DNA of 64,000 nucleotides from assembly GCA_964398865.1 (NCBI GenBank), contig CAYNOO010000001.1, positions 1 to 64,000 on the forward strand. Reading direction: 5' to 3'. The notes beneath the pieces are model-generated. The model was not told the origin of the DNA. It did not search any database and saw only the letters and a list, made by a program, of their open reading frames with translations. How positions within the stretch are numbered: the first letter of the stretch is position 1; every line of letters begins with the position of its first letter. This DNA comes from Phycocordibacter sp964398865. Its GTDB lineage: Bacteria > Patescibacteriota > Minisyncoccia > Phycocordibacterales > Phycocordibacteraceae. Below, piece after piece: positions 6,895-15,889 of this stretch. Both the position numbers and the translations under genes were made by a program.

Positions 6895-7743
6895 CTATTT
6901 TGGCAAGCTATCAAGCTCTGCCTGGACTGCCTTCACGCGAGCGCTGTCCCCTGCTGTTTTCAATATCTCGATTCCCTTCGTAAATGCATCGCGAGCCTTT
7001 GCGATTTCATTGTGGTCGCGATAATACCCGCCGAGCAACAAGAAAGGATCGGGGTTGGTCGGAAATTTCTTGGACGCCGTAATGAGAATGTCTACCGCTG
7101 CAGTAGTGTTTTGCTTGTATGAATCCTTGTAGAGACCGAAGAGCTCTATGTAGGGAGTGATGATGTCGGAGCGCACCGAGATTGATTGCTTGAAGTAGCT
7201 TTCTGCTTTCGGGAAATCCTTGAGGTCGAAGTAGTACATGCGACCGAGATTATCATACGCAGTCGTATCCTCCGGAGCAGCTTTGATTAAAAATTCCCAT
7301 ATCTGCCGTGCGCCCTCGAAGTCGTCTGCGGTGTGATACCAGATAGCAAGGTCAAACCAGCTTGAAGCATCCGTCGGGTCTTTCTTCAAGTTCGCCACGA
7401 AACCAGCAATTTTCTGCTGAATGATTGTGCGAGCCTCCGCAGGGACAGAGCTTCCAAATACGATGCCGCGATCTAAGGTTGGCTGGATATCCTTGAGGGC
7501 AGTCGCTGGAATCTGCTCAATCGTATATCCCACACCAGAAACACTTCCTCCGACATTGCTAGGTGTATTCGCGGTTCCATCAAGAGACGTTGTAGCGGTA
7601 CTAATAGGGGTCGCAGAGGAAGTTTTTCGAACCGCTTAGTATGCAATTCCTGAAAGGATACCGAGCGCAAGAACAGTGCCCAGGATGAACAGTACAAGAT
7701 TTGATTTCATCCCGTTAGAAATTTTTCCAGATTCTTCTGTCAT
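6895..7743 (-). pseudogene. Membrane-anchored TPR protein interrupted by an in-frame stop
   Basis: From ATG 7743 the frame encodes a short cytoplasmic start and a membrane anchor (MKSNLVLFILGTVLALGILS), then meets TAA at 7636-7638 (codon 36). It continues in the same frame through a Ser/Thr-rich linker into at least four tetratricopeptide repeats, with FDLAIWYHTADDFEGARQIW and similar units. The downstream part could be translated separately from the GTG at 7533 (212 residues), but it would then lack its anchor. One base substitution explains the break; recent inactivation, readthrough or a sequencing error are all possible. TPR domains mediate protein-protein contacts. Confidence 0.7.
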
Positions 7744-7847
7744 ATAATCGTATACAAGTGTAAATAGAAATAATGCGCTGTAACCACTCTATAGAGAAGT
7801 TCTAACGGGATTCATCCTGTCATTCTAAACTACTTTCTTGGCAATAC

Positions 7848-7875
7848 AAAAACCCGCCTGTTAAGGCGGGTTTTT
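7848..7875. terminator. Terminator of the large surface-protein gene region
   Basis: AAAAACCCGCC, a TGTTAA loop and GGCGGGTTTTT form a strong hairpin flanked by A and T runs. It lies about 50 bp past the stop of the 1183-residue gene on the minus strand. Confidence 0.9.
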
Positions 7876-7900
7876 GTTGCTGAACCGAAACTTCAGCTGG

Positions 7901-7916
7901 GATTCCCTAGGGAATC
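7901..7916. other. Perfect 16-bp palindrome
   Basis: GATTCCCTAGGGAATC lies between the stop of the surface-protein gene and its terminator. It has no spacer. It could be a protein-binding site or a short RNA stem; no role can be assigned. Confidence 0.5.
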
Positions 7917-7926
7917 AAAGCGAGCC

Positions 7927-10900
7927 TTAGTTCGAACGGCTCTGGATAAGACCGCTTGAAGGAAGGCCTTGGACGCCGAAGCCGTTCGTCCAGTCAACAT
8001 CCGTAAGGGCCGAAGTCGTTGTCGAGTTCGGAGACCAGACGAAGAGACCGTTTGCGTAGGCTGTGCCCCATGTACCGCTCGGAGTGTTCGTTGCCATAAA
8101 GGTCGTGGCATTCGAGACACTGTTGTTGAAGAGCGGCAAGTAGGCTGAATCACCCAAGAGCGTCGTCACGATTGACGAGCCAGTAACCGTAGTCACTGAG
8201 CCGCGGACCTCGAACCATCGAGTGCCGCCTGCTGGTACCTGGATTGATGTCAACGCACCGCTCGTGTTGCGAGCTTCGATAACCATCTTTGTGGAGTTGG
8301 AAGCACAGGTCGTGCCACCACCGATACAAAGGTTGGTGTCATCGAGCTGACCGCTAGTCTGAACACCAGTGATCGGATTCGAGTAGTTTGAATCCGTGAA
8401 TCCGAAGATATTGATGTTCGTGACCGAGGTGAGCGAAGTCGAAGTAGCAACCGTGAGCTGGAACTGTGCGATAGAAATCGGACCTGCAGCATCTGCTGTC
8501 ACCTTGAACCTCATAAGGCGACCGTCAGCGGCACCTGTAGAAGGCAAGGAATCAAGAGCGAATGTTGGGACTGATTTCATGACGCGGATTCCCGAAACGG
8601 CTGTAGAGCCGGTTGGGTAGATAGTCGTACCTGACGACGCACCAACTGCTTCTGCGTTCAAGAAGTCAACTTTTACAAGGTGACCTGAGAACGGAATAGC
8701 TGAGCTTGAATTGATGTTCGTGAGGTCAAGCTTCAACGTAAGCACTTTGTCGGTGTCCTTAAGAACGGTTACCGGTGAAGTGAGCGATGAAGTTGCGACC
8801 GTTGCGCCACCGATGAAGAAGGCTTCACCGACTTTCGTTGCGCCGTCGTAGATAGAGACTTTCTGCAAGTCCGCTGAAGTTGAAGATGCTTGCGAGAGCG
8901 TAGCGATCTGGAGACCGATCTTGGTCAACGTAAGATCTTCGTTCGAAGAGCGGAACTTGAGTGCGCCTTCAGTGAGACCTGTTGCGCCGGAAGCTGCGAG
9001 CGTGTAGCCCGGAGCTGAAGCGTCAAGTGCCACCGTTGCGGAACCTGCACCTACGGTCACGACAACTGCTGAATCGCCTGCGGCGTCAGCTGCGTTCGTA
9101 ATCGAAGTACCTGACGTAGCGCCAGTGAAGGTCCAGTTGGTCGCATCTCCGACATCCCATGAGAACGTCGACAAGTTGTCAGCGGTCGAAGAGATGTTGC
9201 AGCGGATACCCAAGGTCTTCACGGTGCCCTTAGCAACCGTTATCGGATTGTCGAGGGTGAAAGAACCTGAGAAGTCAGCCGGAGTAGTCGAGGTAGCAGT
9301 GCCTGTAGAAGCATCGCTTGGATTGACGACGTTTGAACCAGTGTTCAACGCTGTAGAGCCGTCAAACAATTGACAAGAAGTAAGCTTTGACGGCGCCCCT
9401 GACAACGCTCCGTCAAGAAGATTGACTTTCGCAGTCGCGAAGCGTACGTCTTCACCTGACTGTGTAGCATCGAACTGGAAGTTCGCCATGAGGATTGACG
9501 TTCCGCCAGGAACCAAAGTCTGGCTCGCTGGAGTGGAAGCGCGGCCAATAGTGACCGTACCTGCCTTGACCGTCATAGCGTTCATAGAGAATGCACCGCT
9601 CGAAGCGAGCGAGATTGAATTGCCTGATGTGTCGCCCTTCGGTGAACCCCATGATGATGGAGTTGTTGAAAGGATGTACACAGTTCCGTTACCGATAGTC
9701 GATGCAACCTTGCCGCGAATCGTGTAGATATGGCGACCTGTCTTAAAGGTGATCGAGCTTGAGAAGGTAATGGTGGTACCAGCTGCGTTCGCGTCGTAAG
9801 GACCCGAAACAACTGCGCCGTTTTCATCAACGAGAGTAACGTTGGTGAGAACGCCTGTACCTGAACCAGACGAAGTAGAAACAGTGACAGCCAACGATTG
9901 AACTGTCATAGCCTCACCCTTGAGGTCAACCACGAATCCGCCGAGAGGCTGGTTCTGGAGGTTCAAAGCAATGTTCTGTGCAGGAACTTCGGTTGCCTTA
10001 GCAATCGTCGTTACCGATGCGCCAGTGATGCTGTCCTGAGTTGCGTAGACGTACGGAGTACCGCTCGTGAGAGTGATAGTACCGCGGGTCGTCGGAACTG
10101 CAGAAGCACCTGCGGATGGCGAAATGCCGTAACCGTAGGTATTTCCTACTGCAAAGATGTCAGTTGTTCTATCTACGTCGAAGATAACAGAGCGACCCGA
10201 AGAGTTCGCACCGATAACATCGTACGAGACATACACATCGACTTGGTTGCCCTTGCCGATGACTACGCCTGAACCGAGGGAACCTGCGTAGTACTTGCCG
10301 TCAGCAGAAACAGTCAAAGGATATGCAACACCATTGACGTTAAGTGCGACGTTTGCGAGGTCAGTAGAAGAGACAGAACCGGTCTGGTTGAAGCGTACCC
10401 ACTTAAGAGTGATGTCTTCAGCAGAACCAGCTGTGAGGCGGAGACCTGTAGTCTTGCGACCAGTGTCACCGATATTCACTGTCTGGTTTGAGTTTGAAGC
10501 GAAAGCGTTCGAAGTTGATACCGTGATGGCACCAACTGTGAGCGTCTCGTTCACCGTCTGCGTTGCGCCGACGATAGGAAGCGAGCCAGAAACCGTAGCT
10601 GTAGTGTTGATCGCAACGACCGAGATCGAAGGAGCCTCACCTGAGTGACCTGAAGCAGCTGCCATGTTGCCCGCTACCAAGAAAGTCCTGGTTGTACCGC
10701 GAGGGATGGTCATTGCTTCACCAATGGTTGCCTGGTGATTCGAGTTGAAAGTCTTGGCTGTGCCGAGCTGGTTTCCAGTCGCCTCATCCACGAGGATGAC
10801 GCCACTGAAGACTGCATCGGAACCGAGACCTGTTCTCTGAATCGTCACGCCACTTACCGAGACATCGCCGTCATTGCCGGCGGTCAACGTGAAGCGAGTG

Positions 10901-11478
10901 AACGGAACGCGGCTTGCGCCTGCTGGTGCAAGCGAGTTTGCCGGCTGCGATCCTGCAGCAACGCTAAGACCCGTGCCCGTAGTCGGTGTTACCACCGGAC
11001 CCGTGCTGGTCGTGCCCCATGCTGCGCGAGAGATTGCACCGAAGTAGCCAGCTGCAGGAGAAACTCCTGCTGCTTTCTGCCATGCTGATACTGCAGCAAC
11101 AGTCTGGGCACCGAAGTAGCCAGTTGCGCCTGCAGGAATCGAATAGCCAGCTGCGATGAGTGCATTCTGGAGACAAGTTACGTCAGCACCCTTCGAGCCA
11201 ACCGTGAGGTTTCTCGTGAATGTGCAGGAACCTGTCATCGTGCCGCTACCGCCGCCGACCGGTGCTGTCCCGTGCAATGAAGCACTGACATTGGCGATCG
11301 TCGAGGCATCTGCGCCGAAAGACTGCAAGAGAGAGATGATGGACGAGATTTGCGCATCCGTGAGCGTTGCGGCTTGTGCCTTAGACGCTGTGAACGTGAA
11401 TGCAAATCCAGCCACCAACGAAACTGCGACAACGATTGCCGCAACTTTCGCTATAGAACTGTTTACAATTGAAGTCAT
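7927..11478 (-). CDS. Giant secreted surface protein with peptidoglycan-binding domain
   Basis: 1183 residues. A signal peptide (residues 1-36, ending near ASKAQA) is followed by a short helical region, a peptidoglycan-binding-type module at about 95-155 (TCLQNALIAAGYS, then YFGAQTVAAVSAWQKA), then about 1000 residues of Ser/Thr/Gly/Val-rich beta-strand repeats. Only a few cysteines occur, as in secreted cell-wall proteins. Size, composition and the strong upstream promoter suggest an S-layer-like or adhesin protein. Such proteins are frequent in CPR genomes. It is transcribed alone, with a long leader and its own terminator. The exact role (S-layer or host attachment) is inference. Confidence 0.8.
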   Translation of the reverse strand: MTSIVNSSIAKVAAIVVAVSLVAGFAFTFTASKAQAATLTDAQISSIISLLQSFGADASTIANVSASLHGTAPVGGGSGTMTGSCTFTRNLTVGSKGADVTCLQNALIAAGYSIPAGATGYFGAQTVAAVSAWQKAAGVSPAAGYFGAISRAAWGTTSTGPVVTPTTGTGLSVAAGSQPANSLAPAGASRVPFTRFTLTAGNDGDVSVSGVTIQRTGLGSDAVFSGVILVDEATGNQLGTAKTFNSNHQATIGEAMTIPRGTTRTFLVAGNMAAASGHSGEAPSISVVAINTTATVSGSLPIVGATQTVNETLTVGAITVSTSNAFASNSNQTVNIGDTGRKTTGLRLTAGSAEDITLKWVRFNQTGSVSSTDLANVALNVNGVAYPLTVSADGKYYAGSLGSGVVIGKGNQVDVYVSYDVIGANSSGRSVIFDVDRTTDIFAVGNTYGYGISPSAGASAVPTTRGTITLTSGTPYVYATQDSITGASVTTIAKATEVPAQNIALNLQNQPLGGFVVDLKGEAMTVQSLAVTVSTSSGSGTGVLTNVTLVDENGAVVSGPYDANAAGTTITFSSSITFKTGRHIYTIRGKVASTIGNGTVYILSTTPSSWGSPKGDTSGNSISLASSGAFSMNAMTVKAGTVTIGRASTPASQTLVPGGTSILMANFQFDATQSGEDVRFATAKVNLLDGALSGAPSKLTSCQLFDGSTALNTGSNVVNPSDASTGTATSTTPADFSGSFTLDNPITVAKGTVKTLGIRCNISSTADNLSTFSWDVGDATNWTFTGATSGTSITNAADAAGDSAVVVTVGAGSATVALDASAPGYTLAASGATGLTEGALKFRSSNEDLTLTKIGLQIATLSQASSTSADLQKVSIYDGATKVGEAFFIGGATVATSSLTSPVTVLKDTDKVLTLKLDLTNINSSSAIPFSGHLVKVDFLNAEAVGASSGTTIYPTGSTAVSGIRVMKSVPTFALDSLPSTGAADGRLMRFKVTADAAGPISIAQFQLTVATSTSLTSVTNINIFGFTDSNYSNPITGVQTSGQLDDTNLCIGGGTTCASNSTKMVIEARNTSGALTSIQVPAGGTRWFEVRGSVTTVTGSSIVTTLLGDSAYLPLFNNSVSNATTFMATNTPSGTWGTAYANGLFVWSPNSTTTSALTDVDWTNGFGVQGLPSSGLIQSRSN

Positions 11479-11479
11479 A

Positions 11480-11945
11480 GATAAGAGATAACTTTCTAAT
11501 TTTTGACGTCGGGCTAATCCACGCTTGAATTAAATAAATGCGGGAATTGGCTCGACGGGTGCGTGGACGCAAAATTATTCGTTCGACCGAATAATCCGCG
11601 ACCCGCCGCATACCTGTTAATAAGCAGACTTTGGAGTCGTCCTTTCTGTCATCTCTCGTTCGGGAAAGAAATAACTTTTCTTTCCACTCACTCGATCGAC
11701 AGGAAGCACAACCAATTTTCCGTCTTCACATACCTAATCTAGAAAAAATAATTTTCTAAATTTGATTTGCCAGACAGCACAACTAAATTCCATCAACCCG
11801 TAACACCTGTGTAAGTGCTATGGGAACAATGGCAAAAAATGAAAGGGTCTGGCAGTAATACAGACGTGGTGGGAAAGAGCTTCCTTACAGTAATGTGCAC
11901 GTGCCTCATGTAATAACAATGAAGCCAAGGTACACGCTTGAGCGT
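11480..11945 (-). promoter_or_regulatory. Long 5' leader of the surface-protein gene
   Basis: About 465 nt separate the predicted start site from the ATG at 11478, with no convincing reading frame. The part near the gene is GC-rich and foldable, including a perfect ATTATTCG/CGAATAAT hairpin at 11574-11595 nested between GACGGGT and GACCCG segments. This looks like a structured untranslated leader controlling stability or translation of a highly expressed mRNA, or a separate small RNA. No known riboswitch motif was recognised. Confidence 0.45.
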
Positions 11946-11951
11946 TTCTGC

Positions 11952-11979
11952 TTTATATTCCGGATATGAAAGATGTCAA
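11952..11979 (-). promoter_or_regulatory. Strong promoter for the surface-protein transcript
   Basis: -35 TTGACA (11974-11979), a 16-base spacer and -10 TATAAA (11952-11957) on the minus strand. A short hairpin AACGCT/AGCGT follows about 10 nt after the expected start. Confidence 0.65.
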
Positions 11980-12119
11980 AGTTCTGGTCGATCGGAAACG
12001 GTTAACGCGCCACACAGTGCGCAACCGAACACTTCGTGCGGGAGTTCACCTATTATACGTGCCTGCTCCGCTCTCTATTTAGAACAGAGGGTTCGTATAT
12101 GTGGACAACCTGAGGCAGC

Positions 12120-12142
12120 AAAAATACCCGTTCTCGGGTTTT
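12120..12142 (-). terminator. Terminator after the winged-helix gene at 12305
   Basis: On the minus strand AAAACCCG AGAA CGGGTATTTTTG forms a 5-bp stem followed by Ts. It lies about 165 bp past the stop of the gene at 12305-13048 and upstream of the surface-protein promoter. Confidence 0.6.
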
Positions 12143-12212
12143 GTACTGTCTATAGGATCATGCCATCCACACGGGCAATACTATCTGAAATAAGGCTTTA
12201 TAGCAAGAAAGA

Positions 12213-12298
12213 AACAGGGGTAGGTTATAGGGGACACGTAGGTAGGATGGGATCTTTGAATTTGGCTCCTTTCACCTCTTACCTATAACCCACTCCTC
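12213..12298. repeat. Inverted pair of 7-base-period repeat tracts
   Basis: A G-rich tract (GTAGGTT ATAGGGG and on) and a C-rich tract at 12271-12298 (TTCACCT CTTACCT and on) are approximately reverse complements around a loop of about 30 nt, both stepping by 7 bases. They lie directly after the stop of the gene at 12305-13048 and could fold in its mRNA tail. Confidence 0.7.
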
Positions 12299-12304
12299 TT
12301 ATTA

Positions 12305-13048
12305 TTAGGCTTTCCTGTACGTACTCCATCGACGCTCCCCCTCCTTAATAAGGACTCCTGATTGAACCAGTGCGAGCAGTTCTCTCTGAACTGTTTTCTC
12401 GCTGCAACCTTCAACGGAAGCAGTTATGTCTTTTATTGAAAGTCTTTCCTTGTTCTTAAAGGCGCTGAGAACGAGAGTTTTTCTATCGGACGGCTTTTGG
12501 GGAGACCTAGGAATAAGATATTTACTTTTAAGCTGCGTAGTGGAGTGTAAAGGACTTTTAGTAGAGTGTCCTATAGAAAATGTTTCCTGAGTTTCTAGAC
12601 CAGAAAGAGCCTCTTGGACACGGGTTCCTTTTTCTGAAATTTTTTCTTGCTGATCGCGAACAAAGGACGCGAGAGAGGCGTACTCATCACAGATGAGTTT
12701 TGCATTCATCGGGGATATCAAGCCGCCTGCTTTCGCAGCCTCGAGTATCGTTCCTATTTCCATGCAACGGGCTCCAAAAGTCTCTACCCCTGCCCCATGG
12801 AGTTTGCTCTGGTCAGTTGAACGATTGATGAGGTCGAGGGCACAGGCTCTGAGGCGACCCCGAACAGGCTCCTCTGCGGGGATGAAACCGGTAATAACGT
12901 AGAGAGCTGAAGCAAGCCTCTCAGACTTTCTGACAACAAAGGCGTGATGCCCATTGGACAATAAATGCCCCAGGTGAAAAGAAGCGCTTATACCAAGGCT
13001 ATTACCATTGCCCTTGGTTCCATTACTGTCTTTTACATTATCGGACAT
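12305..13048 (-). CDS. Winged-helix DNA-binding protein, conserved hypothetical
   Basis: 247 residues. The C-terminal 60 residues form a DeoR-like winged helix (RLSIKDITASVEGCSEKTVQRELLALV). The N-terminal 140 residues are helical and of no family I know, with the segment VRKSERLASALYVITGFIPAEEP near residue 40. A low-complexity Ser/Thr/Lys linker joins them. It probably binds DNA or RNA. It is a single gene with its own promoter region upstream. Confidence 0.7.
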   Translation of the reverse strand: MSDNVKDSNGTKGNGNSLGISASFHLGHLLSNGHHAFVVRKSERLASALYVITGFIPAEEPVRGRLRACALDLINRSTDQSKLHGAGVETFGARCMEIGTILEAAKAGGLISPMNAKLICDEYASLASFVRDQQEKISEKGTRVQEALSGLETQETFSIGHSTKSPLHSTTQLKSKYLIPRSPQKPSDRKTLVLSAFKNKERLSIKDITASVEGCSEKTVQRELLALVQSGVLIKEGERRWSTYRKA

Positions 13049-13116
13049 ACGTAGGAGTGAATTTTGTCTTTAATTTCAAGGTCATTTTACCTCTAAGACG
13101 TTGTCCTTTGCAACCA

Positions 13117-13152
13117 TCCACCAACTTCGCCTTTGATGGCGAAGTTGGTGGA
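13117..13152. other. Perfect hairpin between divergent genes
   Basis: Two 15-base arms, TCCACCAACTTCGCC and its complement, flank a TTTGAT loop, with no T-run. It lies between the divergent winged-helix and ftsK genes and adjoins the repeat tract that follows. Possible operator, cruciform or edge of a mobile repeat. Confidence 0.65.
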
Positions 13153-13299
13153 GATTCAAGATGCAGGATTCATGATTCAAGAATAGCAACGACGGAAGCT
13201 ACTCTTGGATCTTGAGGTTTAGAATCTTGAATCCTGCATCTTGAATCTACTAAAGCTAATTATTCCTGAATCTTGCTTCTTGAATCCTGAATCTACTTT
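13152..13299. repeat. Three 7-base-period repeat tracts upstream of ftsK
   Basis: The first tract, 13152-13179 (AGATTCA AGATGCA and on), and the second, 13206-13247 (TTGAATC CTGCATC and on), contain a perfect 20-bp inverted repeat: 13152-13171 pairs with 13229-13248. A third tract at 13266-13293 (CTGAATC TTGCTTC and on) repeats the second in the same orientation. The tracts fill most of the intergenic space and end about 25 bp before the ftsK ATG. Confidence 0.85.
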
Positions 13300-13322
13300 T
13301 TCTCTCGTGCTAAAATCCACCA

Positions 13323-15491
13323 ATGGCAAAGAAGAAAAAAGAGAAGAATGGCAAGAAAAAATCTTCTCTTGCTATCCCTTCCCTCTCTCTTCATCTCAAA
13401 CCAGAAACTACCAAGAGCATCTACGCAATACTCTCTTTTATAATGGCTGCACTCTTTCTCCTTGCACCTCTAGGCAAGGGAGGTCCCGCGGGAACCTTTC
13501 TCTACGAATCACTGACAGGACTTTTCGGTCTTGGGTACTTCTTGATTCCTGTTTCATTACTTTTCTTGGGTATCGGACTTTTTAGACAACGTGAACAAGC
13601 GGGTTTGGGCGGCACACGTGTATTTGGAGCTTCCATCCTCTTCTTGTCGGGCATCGCCATCCTTTCTCTCATGGGCAATCACGGAGGGCTTGCAGGACAT
13701 TGGATAGCAGCACCGTTCATCTCTCTGTTTGATTTAGTACTTGCCTCGATCGTCCTTGCTGGCACCGCTGTCGTTGGAACATTGCTCACCCTTGATACAC
13801 CACTTAGCATTCCCACGTTTGGGATATCGTCATTGAAACTGCCCTGGGCAAACAAAAAAACAGACGACCCATCCGAGGAGATTACGATACACGAAGTTGC
13901 TATTGCAGACCCAGAAAATACGCCAGAGCCTACAGAAGAAGAGAAGCCAGTTCGAAAAGAAAAAGCACGCGACAAGAAACCCGAAGCAGAGCCGGAGGCA
14001 AGTTTTGCATTCGCTCCCATCGGAGAAGCCTACAATCCCCCTCCCCTTTCATTACTCGACCGCGATAAAGGAAAGCCCGACAATGGCGACATCAAAGCGA
14101 ATGCGAACCTCATAAAGCGAACGCTCGCCAACTTTGGTATCACGGTTGAGATGGACGAGGTATCCATCGGTCCTACCGTCACGCGCTACGCTCTGAAGCC
14201 TGCTGAGGGAGTGCGGTTGCAGAAAATACTTTCCCTCCAAAACAATCTTGAACTTGCGCTTGCCGCACACCCCGTTCGCATTGAAGCTCCTATTCCTGGA
14301 AAATCGCTGGTGGGCATTGAGGTACCGAACATGAAAAAATCGACCGTGGGCTTAGGCTCGCTCTTGAGCGACACTAAGTTTGAGAGTGACAAGCGACCAC
14401 TCATGGTTGCGTTAGGTCGCGACATTGCTGGCGCATCCCACTTCGCAAACATCGGAAAGATGCCGCACCTCCTCATAGCCGGCGCGACGGGCGCAGGAAA
14501 ATCAGTTTCGATTCATGCCCTCATCACATCGCTCCTTTATAGAAACGGTCCTGCGGCACTTCGCTTCATCATGATCGACCCCAAGCGCGTTGAACTCACC
14601 CTCTACAATCCAATCCCCCATCTTCTGACCCCAGTGATCACCGACCCAAAGAAGGCGATTCTTTCTTTGAAGTGGGCTGCGAAAGAGATGGAGAGACGCT
14701 ATACCATTCTTGAGACGCATGCGGTTCGGGATGTGCAGTCCTATCACGAGAACATAGCGGCCACGTGGGATGGCACAGGGGATCAGCCGGATCAGATGCC
14801 CTACATCGTTATCGTCGTCGATGAGCTTGCCGACATCATGCAGACATACCCGCGAGAGCTGGAAGCTGCAATCGTGCGCTTGGCTCAAATGAGCCGTGCT
14901 GTGGGCATTCACCTTGTCCTGTCTACGCAGCGTCCATCGGTTAACGTCATCACGGGACTCATCAAGGCGAACGTGCCAGCCCGAATCGCCTTGCAGGTAG
15001 CCTCCCAGATTGATTCCCGTACCATTCTTGACGCAGCAGGAGCAGAAAAGCTCTTGGGCGCTGGCGATATGCTCTATCAGTCAGCGGACATGTCAAAACC
15101 GCACCGTATTCAAACTGCGTACATTTCGGAAAATGAAGTGAAAACCGTCGTTGAGTACATCAAGAAACACAACGAGCCATCGCTCGATAACATCAGCCTC
15201 TCCGGCAATATGCCCGAGTCCCCGAATGCTATATTCTCAGCCTCCTTGGAAGACGATGACGTGGATGACGATCTGTTTGTGGAAGCGAAGCAGATAGTGG
15301 AAGAAGCGGGCAAGGCATCCACCTCGTACCTGCAACGCAAACTCCGTATCGGCTATGCGCGCGCTGCGAGGCTCATGGATATTCTTGAAGAAAAAGGAAT
15401 AATCGGTGCTGCGGACGGAGCACGACCGCGAGACATACTCAATAGACCAGGGGACACGGGAACCGAGGACGAAAACAATGGCACCGCGTAA
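13323..15491 (+). CDS. ftsK: FtsK/SpoIIIE-type DNA translocase
   Basis: 722 residues. A lysine-rich start is followed by four membrane helices (about residues 35-165), an acidic/basic linker (180-235), the alpha/beta motor domain with Walker A AGATGAGKS at about 386-394 and Walker B VIVVDELAD near 497-505, and the C-terminal winged-helix gamma domain (YLQRKLRIGYARAARLMDIL, about 666-685) that reads DNA polarity sequences. It moves chromosomal DNA through the division septum. It is first in an operon with the following membrane protein and recA, overlapping the next start by 14 bp. Confidence 0.95.
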   Translation: MAKKKKEKNGKKKSSLAIPSLSLHLKPETTKSIYAILSFIMAALFLLAPLGKGGPAGTFLYESLTGLFGLGYFLIPVSLLFLGIGLFRQREQAGLGGTRVFGASILFLSGIAILSLMGNHGGLAGHWIAAPFISLFDLVLASIVLAGTAVVGTLLTLDTPLSIPTFGISSLKLPWANKKTDDPSEEITIHEVAIADPENTPEPTEEEKPVRKEKARDKKPEAEPEASFAFAPIGEAYNPPPLSLLDRDKGKPDNGDIKANANLIKRTLANFGITVEMDEVSIGPTVTRYALKPAEGVRLQKILSLQNNLELALAAHPVRIEAPIPGKSLVGIEVPNMKKSTVGLGSLLSDTKFESDKRPLMVALGRDIAGASHFANIGKMPHLLIAGATGAGKSVSIHALITSLLYRNGPAALRFIMIDPKRVELTLYNPIPHLLTPVITDPKKAILSLKWAAKEMERRYTILETHAVRDVQSYHENIAATWDGTGDQPDQMPYIVIVVDELADIMQTYPRELEAAIVRLAQMSRAVGIHLVLSTQRPSVNVITGLIKANVPARIALQVASQIDSRTILDAAGAEKLLGAGDMLYQSADMSKPHRIQTAYISENEVKTVVEYIKKHNEPSLDNISLSGNMPESPNAIFSASLEDDDVDDDLFVEAKQIVEEAGKASTSYLQRKLRIGYARAARLMDILEEKGIIGAADGARPRDILNRPGDTGTEDENNGTA

Positions 15492-15888
15492 ATCTATTTC
15501 ACTACAATCCGGACGTATTGCACTTTTTCTTGGAGCTTTCGCGCTATTGGTCATCCTTGGGTACAGCGTCTATGCGGCACTCCCCCTCCTTGAGGGACCC
15601 GCTCTTTCCGTGACGGCTACCGTCATGGAAAACAGCGCGGTCTCTATTAGCGGCATTACGCAAAGAGTCTCGTTTTTAGAATTGAATGGTGCCCCTATCT
15701 CCTTGCAAGAAAATGGGAGTTTCTTGGTAGAGCGTGCATATCCTCCGGGGTATACTGCCATCACAGTAACCGCACGAGATCGTTTCGGAAAAAGTATTAC
15801 AAAAAAACTCTCTCTTATCACTCCCAACCCAAGCAACGTGGACGACTCAAAAGAAGAAACTCCATTAATTCAAACCAATAAAATTTAG
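15478..15888 (+). CDS. Membrane-anchored protein with a glucodextranase-B-like beta domain
   Basis: 136 residues from ATG 15478, which overlaps the ftsK end. One membrane helix near residues 15-37 (IALFLGAFALLVILGYSVYA) is followed by an extracellular beta-sandwich-like domain. The stretch VMENSAVSISGITQRVSFLELNG fits the glucodextranase-B / bacterial Ig-like group found in surface proteins. The tail is Asn/Asp-rich. The tight position between ftsK and recA suggests co-transcription. Function unknown. Confidence 0.7.
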   Translation: MAPRKSISLQSGRIALFLGAFALLVILGYSVYAALPLLEGPALSVTATVMENSAVSISGITQRVSFLELNGAPISLQENGSFLVERAYPPGYTAITVTARDRFGKSITKKLSLITPNPSNVDDSKEETPLIQTNKI

Positions 15889-15889
15889 T

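Noticed and set aside
11938..12288. 116-codon open frame on the plus strand
   Set aside because: It crosses a promoter, a terminator and a 7-base repeat tract of the opposite strand and has no start signal or family features.
13152..13299. Minisatellite or CRISPR array
   Set aside because: Units are 7 bases, not conserved in sequence, with no spacers.
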